Assembly (NCBI RefSeq): GCF_052180245.1
Contig: NZ_CP197474.1
Span: 2,046,001-2,110,000 of the forward strand
DNA length: 64,000 bases
Direction: 5' to 3'
From: Parapusillimonas sp013416435
Lineage (GTDB): Bacteria; Pseudomonadota; Gammaproteobacteria; Burkholderiales; Burkholderiaceae_B
Shown here: piece after piece, positions 59,828 through 64,000 of the stretch
Position numbering within the stretch: the first letter of the stretch is position 1
Layout of the letters: each line of letters begins with the position of its first letter
The notes under the pieces: model-generated
What the model saw: only the letters and a program-made list of their open reading frames with translations
Database searches by the model: none
What the model was told of the DNA's origin: nothing
Position numbers and translations under genes: made by a program

Positions 59828-61525
59828 ATGAACGCTCCCATGCCCGCTTCGGTTGCGGCCTCCAACATCCCCGATTCGAGGGGCATCAATCTGTTCGCCG
59901 CAGATCCTTATGCGGCGCCCATGCTGCAGCTGTATCTGCCGCCGGATCTTCATGCTCACTTGCTGCCGACCTTCGATGAGCTGGGTGGCCTGGCCGGCGG
60001 CAGCCTGGACGAACTTGCCGATATCGCCGACAAGCATCCCCCAACGCTGTCCGTACGCACGCGGGACGGCCGCGACCAGCCGGTGATCTCCAAGCATCCC
60101 GATTATGTGCAGCTGGAGAAGGTGGCCTACGCCAAACTGGGTCTTGCGGCCATGTCCCACCGCCCCGGTGTCCTGGGCTGGCCTGCGCCCATGCCGCCCG
60201 CGGCCAAGTACGCACTGAGCCACCTGTTCGTGCAGGCGGAGTTCGGCCTGTGCTGCCCGGTAAGCATGACGGATTCCTTGGCTCGCACCCTGCGCAGGTA
60301 CGGCGACGATGAGCTGGTGAATAAGGTGTTGCCTCAGGTCACGGCACTCGATTTCGACGAGCTCCGGCAGGGCGCCATGTTCATGACAGAGCAGGCGGCC
60401 GGGTCGGACGTGAGCGCGACGGAGACCCGGGCGGAGCGGGCAGCCGACGGCAGTTGGCGGCTGACCGGAGACAAATGGTTCTGCTCGAATCCCGATGCCG
60501 GCTTCGCCATGGTTCTGGCGCGCAGCGAAGCGAAAGCGGGGCTGGGCGGCGTGTCCCTGTTCCTATTGCCCAGGGATCTTCCGGACGGCGGCCACAATCA
60601 CTACCGCATCCTGCGCTTGAAGGACAAGCTGGGTACGCGCTCGATGGCCAGCGGCGAAATACGCCTGGAAGGCGCATTTGCGTGGCTGGTGGGCGAGCGT
60701 GGGCGCGGTTTCCAGCAGATGGCCGACATGATCAACAACTCGCGGCTGTCCAATGGCATGCGGGCCGCGGGGCTGATGCGGCGCGCTCTTACCGAGGCCG
60801 TGTACGTTGCGCGGCATCGCCGGGCATTCGGCTCGCGCCTGGTGGACATGCCGTTGATGCAGCGCCAGTTGCTGAAGATGCTGGTGCCCACGGAACAGGC
60901 GCGATCCATCATGTTCCAGACGGCGGCGGCGCTGGAGCGGGCGGATCAGGGTGACGAAGCTTCGCGCTCGCTGGTGCGCATCCTGACGCCATTGATCAAG
61001 TTCCGCGCTTGCAGGGATGCCCGCAAGGTGACGGGCGATGCGATGGAAGTCCGCGGAGGCTGCGGCTACATCGAGGAATGGGTGGAGCCGCGCCTGCTGC
61101 GGGATGCCCACCTGGGATCGATCTGGGAAGGCACGAGCAATATCGTCGCCCTGGACGTGCTGCGTGCGATCGAGCGCAATGGCTGCCTGCCGGTGCTGCG
61201 GGAGCACGTGCGCCGCCTGCTGACTGAAGGGCGGGCTTGCCCGCCGGAGCTGGCGCCGCTGCAGGAAGAAGTCCTGGACAAGGCATTCTCGCTGGCCGAG
61301 CATGCTGCGCGCGGCCGGCACGCCGAGCTTGCGCGCCAGGCCGCGAGCGCTTTGTACAACGCCCTGACGCTCGCTGCGCTGCGCTGGGAAGCCGCGCACG
61401 AGGGACTGGAAACGCGCGGCGCCATCGCCGACCTGGTGCTGCGGCATCGGCTCGCTCCCCGCGATCCTTGCGCGCCGGATGCCGCCGGACCCGAACTCGA
61501 CGCCCTCAGGGCACTGGTTTTCTGA
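59828..61525 (+). CDS. Acyl-CoA dehydrogenase (AidB-like large subfamily)
   Basis: This 565-residue flavoprotein oxidises an acyl-CoA. Family motifs are MFMTEQAAGSDVSATETRA, TGDKWFCSNPDAGFAM, LGTRSMASGEIRLEGA, RRAFGSRLVDMPLMQRQL and GGCGYIEEW; the C-terminal part is longer than in classic short-chain enzymes, as in AidB. ATG 59828 follows GAGGTG. It starts an operon with a Bug receptor and a CoA-transferase, so it probably acts on the CoA ester made by the transferase. Confidence 0.9.
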   Translation: MNAPMPASVAASNIPDSRGINLFAADPYAAPMLQLYLPPDLHAHLLPTFDELGGLAGGSLDELADIADKHPPTLSVRTRDGRDQPVISKHPDYVQLEKVAYAKLGLAAMSHRPGVLGWPAPMPPAAKYALSHLFVQAEFGLCCPVSMTDSLARTLRRYGDDELVNKVLPQVTALDFDELRQGAMFMTEQAAGSDVSATETRAERAADGSWRLTGDKWFCSNPDAGFAMVLARSEAKAGLGGVSLFLLPRDLPDGGHNHYRILRLKDKLGTRSMASGEIRLEGAFAWLVGERGRGFQQMADMINNSRLSNGMRAAGLMRRALTEAVYVARHRRAFGSRLVDMPLMQRQLLKMLVPTEQARSIMFQTAAALERADQGDEASRSLVRILTPLIKFRACRDARKVTGDAMEVRGGCGYIEEWVEPRLLRDAHLGSIWEGTSNIVALDVLRAIERNGCLPVLREHVRRLLTEGRACPPELAPLQEEVLDKAFSLAEHAARGRHAELARQAASALYNALTLAALRWEAAHEGLETRGAIADLVLRHRLAPRDPCAPDAAGPELDALRALVF

Positions 61526-61541
61526 TCCTGCGCCACAGGAT
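61525..61541 (+). other. Short stem-loop after the dehydrogenase gene
   Basis: ATCCTG (61525-61530) and CAGGAT (61536-61541) pair around a five-base loop starting at the dehydrogenase stop. It is too weak for a terminator and more likely affects mRNA stability between the first two genes of the operon. Confidence 0.35.
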
Positions 61542-61576
61542 TGCTTTGCCTATTTTCATAACGAAACGGAGACAAT

Positions 61577-62572
61577 ATGAACAAGCTTTCTTCACGTGTC
61601 ACGCTGGCCGCGGCCGGCCTGCTGGTGGCTGCGCAAGCCGCAATGATGCCCATTCCCGCCATGGCGGCGGATTATCCGGATCAGCCGGTGAAGCTGATCG
61701 TTCCGTTCCCGCCGGGCGGGCCGACCGATGCGCTGGCGCGCCGCCTGGCGCAAAGCTTGAGTGAGCCGCTGGGCCAGCCGGTGGTCGTCGAGAACAAGGC
61801 GGGCGCAGGCGGCAATATCGGTTCCGATTACGTGGCCAAGTCCAGGCCAGACGGCTACAACATCCTGTTCGGCACATCCGGCCCGCTTGCCATCAATATC
61901 GGCATGTACAAGAACCTGGGATACGATCCGCGCACCAGCTTCGAACCCATCATACGCATCGGCCATTTGCCCAACATCCTGGTGATCAACCCGCAAGTCC
62001 CGGCCAGGACGCTTCAGGAACTGATTGCCTACGCCAAGGCGAATCCGGACAAGCTATCCTACGCATCCTCGGGAAATGGCGCCTCTTCGCACCTGGCTGG
62101 AGTCCTGTTCAACCAGATGGCGGGCACCAGCATCCTGCACGTTCCTTACCGTGGCACGGGGCCGGCCCTGAACGACTTGCTCGGAGGACAGGTGTCGATG
62201 TCCTTCACCGACATCCTCACTGCCTTGCCGCATGTGAAGGCGGGAACCCTCATACCGATCGGACTTGCAAGCGCGGAGCGGTCCGAGGCCTTGCCGGATC
62301 TTCCCACCCTGGACGAGCAGGGGCTCAAGGGCTATGACGTCAGCGTATTCTTCGGCATCGTCGCGCCCAAGGGCACGCCGGGTCCGGTTGTGGACAAGCT
62401 CAACCGCGCGTTCGTTCAGGCCCTGCACGCGCCGGAAATTCGCGAAACGCTGGCCAAGCAGGGCATCGTCGAGGCGCGGGACCAGACTCCGCAAGGGCTG
62501 GCGTCCTTCATCGCGGCCGAAGTCCCCAAATGGGGTGCATTGACCAAGGCGGCCAATATTTCTCTGGATTGA
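61577..62572 (+). CDS. Bug-family (TctC) periplasmic solute receptor
   Basis: This 331-residue receptor has a signal peptide ending at AMAADYP (about residue 31). Bug features are DQPVKLIVPFPPGGPTDALA, VVENKAGAGGNIGSDYVAK, YASSGNGASSHLAGVLF and ILHVPYRGTGPALNDLLGG. A GGAGAC site precedes the ATG. It probably captures the organic acid broken down by the flanking enzymes; the membrane subunits must be elsewhere. Confidence 0.93.
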   Translation: MNKLSSRVTLAAAGLLVAAQAAMMPIPAMAADYPDQPVKLIVPFPPGGPTDALARRLAQSLSEPLGQPVVVENKAGAGGNIGSDYVAKSRPDGYNILFGTSGPLAINIGMYKNLGYDPRTSFEPIIRIGHLPNILVINPQVPARTLQELIAYAKANPDKLSYASSGNGASSHLAGVLFNQMAGTSILHVPYRGTGPALNDLLGGQVSMSFTDILTALPHVKAGTLIPIGLASAERSEALPDLPTLDEQGLKGYDVSVFFGIVAPKGTPGPVVDKLNRAFVQALHAPEIRETLAKQGIVEARDQTPQGLASFIAAEVPKWGALTKAANISLD

Positions 62573-62583
62573 ACGGAACCAAG

Positions 62584-63753
62584 ATGAATCAGAAAACGAA
62601 CACACCGGCCGGAGCCTTGCAGGGCTGCAAAGTCGTCGATCTATCCCGTGTGCTGGGCGGCCCATACTGCACGCAGATCCTGGGGGATCACGGCGCCGAG
62701 GTGTTCAAGGTCGAACCGCCGGCGGGGGACGAAACCCGCGGCTGGGGCCCCCCCTTTCAAGAGGGCACGGCGTCGTATTTTCTGGGCGTGAATCGCAACA
62801 AGCTTGGACTCAGCCTTGATCTTTCAAGCGCGGACGGCCAGGGCTTTCTGCTGGCCATGCTCGAAGATGCCGATGTCCTCGTCGAGAACTTCAAGCCAGG
62901 CACGCTTGAAAAATGGGGCCTGGGCGCCGATGTGCTGCAGCAGCGCTTTCCGAAACTGGTACATTGCCGCATCAGCGGCTTCGGCGCGGACGGCCCCTTG
63001 GGAGGCCTGCCGGGGTACGATGCTTGCGCCCAGGCGATGTGCGGGTTGATGAGCGTGAACGGCGAGGCCGACGGCGCCGCAACGCGTGTGGGCCTTCCTG
63101 TGGTCGACATGGTGACGGGGCTCAACGCCGCCCTGGCCATACTCATGGCCTTGAATGAAAGGCATCGCAGCGGCTTGGGCCAGTTTCTGGACATCACGCT
63201 CTTCGATTGCGCGATTTCACTGCTCCACCCGCACGCGGCCAATTTCTTCCTGAGCGGCAAGGTGCCGCAGCGTTCGGGAAACGCGCATCCCAACATTGCG
63301 CCTTACGAAACCTTTCTCACTCGCTCGGGGGAAATTTTCCTGGCGGTGGGCAACAACCGCCAATTCCATCTATTGGCCGAAGAGCTGGGGCAGAAGTCTT
63401 TGGCGGACGACCCTCGCTACGCCAGCAACGCGGACCGCTTGCAGAACCGCGCCGCTTTGCGGGCCATGCTGACGGAGCTGCTTGCCGGACACGAGGCCGC
63501 CGCGCTGTCGCAGCGGCTGCTGAAGAAAGGTGTACCGGCCGCGCCGGTCATGAACGTGGAGGAACTGCTGGATCATCCGCACACTCGCCATCGTGGAATG
63601 GTCTTGGACGAGAATGGGTACCGCGCCATTGCCTCGCCCATCAAGCTCTCAAGGACGCCTGCCGCCCTGCGCCGCCTGCCGCCTCGGTTCGGGCAACACA
63701 ACGCAGAAGTGGCGGAAAAGCTCAAGGGGCCGGATCCCGGACCGGGCCCTTGA
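62584..63753 (+). CDS. Class III CoA-transferase (CaiB/BaiF family)
   Basis: This 389-residue enzyme moves CoA between acyl-CoA and an organic acid. Landmarks are VVDLSRVLGGPYCTQILGDHG, VEPPAGDETRGWGPPF, VLVENFKPGTLEKWGLG and the catalytic Asp in GLPVVDMVTGLNA. ATG 62584 begins MNQKTNTPAG, 12 bases after the Bug stop. With the dehydrogenase it forms a CoA-dependent route for an imported acid. It ends nine bases before repeat cluster J. Confidence 0.93.
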   Translation: MNQKTNTPAGALQGCKVVDLSRVLGGPYCTQILGDHGAEVFKVEPPAGDETRGWGPPFQEGTASYFLGVNRNKLGLSLDLSSADGQGFLLAMLEDADVLVENFKPGTLEKWGLGADVLQQRFPKLVHCRISGFGADGPLGGLPGYDACAQAMCGLMSVNGEADGAATRVGLPVVDMVTGLNAALAILMALNERHRSGLGQFLDITLFDCAISLLHPHAANFFLSGKVPQRSGNAHPNIAPYETFLTRSGEIFLAVGNNRQFHLLAEELGQKSLADDPRYASNADRLQNRAALRAMLTELLAGHEAAALSQRLLKKGVPAAPVMNVEELLDHPHTRHRGMVLDENGYRAIASPIKLSRTPAALRRLPPRFGQHNAEVAEKLKGPDPGPGP

Positions 63754-63762
63754 TAAATTGCA

Positions 63763-63882
63763 GGGTCAGACCCCATTCGGGGTCTGACCCTTTTTAGCTG
63801 GCGGGGCCAGACCCCGGATGGGGTTTGGCCCTTTAAACCTGTTGTAGCCGGCGGGGTCAGACCCCGGATGGGGTCTGACCCC
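63763..63882. repeat. Palindromic repeat cluster J (three copies)
   Basis: Copies lie at 63763-63790 (both outer bases trimmed, followed by TTTTT), 63803-63831 (GGGGCCAGACCCC with GGGGTTTGGCCC, a paired change plus one G-T pair) and 63853-63882 (standard, centre GGAT). The last encodes the end of the convergent thioredoxin gene. Spacers TAGCTGGC and TAGCCGGC are related. Confidence 0.94.
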
Positions 63883-64000
63883 CTTCATTCTGGGCAGCGA
63901 TTTCGGCGTGAACCTGCTCCATGTCCACTTGCTTGACTTGCTCCAGCAGTTCGTTGAGCTGGCCAGCGGAAAGCGCACCGGCTTGCGAGAACAGCAGGAC
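63857..64000 (-). CDS. Thioredoxin-like protein, C-terminal end
   Basis: The gene runs off the window. The 47 readable residues begin VLLFSQAGALSAGQLNELLE and continue VKQVDMEQVHAEIAAQ. This matches, by memory, the C-terminal strand and helix of a thioredoxin family in which the last strand reads like REQVVLFSQPGAL. The natural end is about AEIAAQNE. The final residues GGQTPSGV and the TGA are supplied by repeat cluster J. The CxxC active site is outside the window, so the family call is moderately sure. Confidence 0.72.
   Translation of the reverse strand, partial: VLLFSQAGALSAGQLNELLEQVKQVDMEQVHAEIAAQNEGGQTPSGV

Noticed and set aside
17386..63882. Dispersed palindromes as a CRISPR array
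   Set aside because: The copies are palindromic, irregularly spaced, lie in ten separate places and have no unique spacers or cas genes.
17386..63882. Dispersed palindromes as simple rho-independent terminators
   Set aside because: Only a few copies are followed by a T run (for example 63790 and 56421); most lack one, and several lie inside coding sequence. A partial terminator role stays possible.

Overview
The window is a G+C-rich bacterial chromosome segment with short intergenic gaps. The gene content points to Betaproteobacteria, order Burkholderiales, most likely family Alcaligenaceae (the Bordetella / Achromobacter / Pusillimonas group). The clues are two Bug-type (TctC) periplasmic receptors in catabolic clusters, a GDSL autotransporter, and the DUF3348-DUF802-OmpA-DUF2894 operon. 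The assignment rests on recognition of families, not on a search.

Layout. 1-1345: 3' part of guaA. 1346-7655: an accessory block inserted behind guaA, visibly richer in A+T, with a SIR2-domain defence-type gene broken by a frameshift and two PIN-domain toxin-antitoxin pairs. 7656-13825: 2'-5' RNA ligase-like protein, two DUF72 paralogues flanking an aldo/keto reductase, a small membrane protein, a decayed TonB-dependent receptor, a lipid A acyltransferase-like gene and manganese superoxide dismutase. 13875-17510: a Fur-box-like site and a Mn/Fe ABC importer. 17512-25209: GDSL autotransporter, Tat-exported aldo/keto reductase, esterase, and convergent otsB/otsA for trehalose. 25344-29204: small stress and housekeeping genes (BON protein, zinc-ribbon protein, thiopurine methyltransferase, SnoaL-like, DUF3079, TauE/SafE exporter, Hsp15). 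29206-33903: a ParB-like gene divergent from a four-gene operon encoding a MotAB/ZorAB-like membrane motor. 33900-37448: LysR, D-aminoacylase and a Bug receptor. 37516-47337: Ada, M20 peptidase, the AapJQM amino-acid importer, a lipoprotein with an Lrp regulator, EamA transporter and LrgAB. 47397-58738: acyl-CoA synthetase, YajQ, an ABC-2 exporter, NAD(P)HX repair, universal stress protein, HAD phosphatase, TadA, LD-carboxypeptidase, ABC-F protein and YigZ. 58819-63753: LysR with a divergent acyl-CoA dehydrogenase, Bug receptor and CoA-transferase operon. 63857-64000: the tail of a thioredoxin.

Two things stand out. First, a dispersed palindromic repeat occurs about 30 times in ten clusters from 17386 to 63882. 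Its arms are GGGGTCAGACCCC and GGGGTCTGACCCC around a 4-base centre. Seven clusters lie between convergent genes, and seven proteins read into it, taking their C-terminal residues and usually their stop codon from it. Second, the operon at 30100-33903 pairs a MotA/ExbB-like channel protein carrying a very long helical tail with a MotB-like protein that keeps the channel aspartate. This is the architecture of the ZorA-ZorB motor of Zorya defence, but here it has two partners of unknown function and no Zorya effector.

No tRNA, rRNA, CRISPR array, intact insertion sequence or integrase was found.
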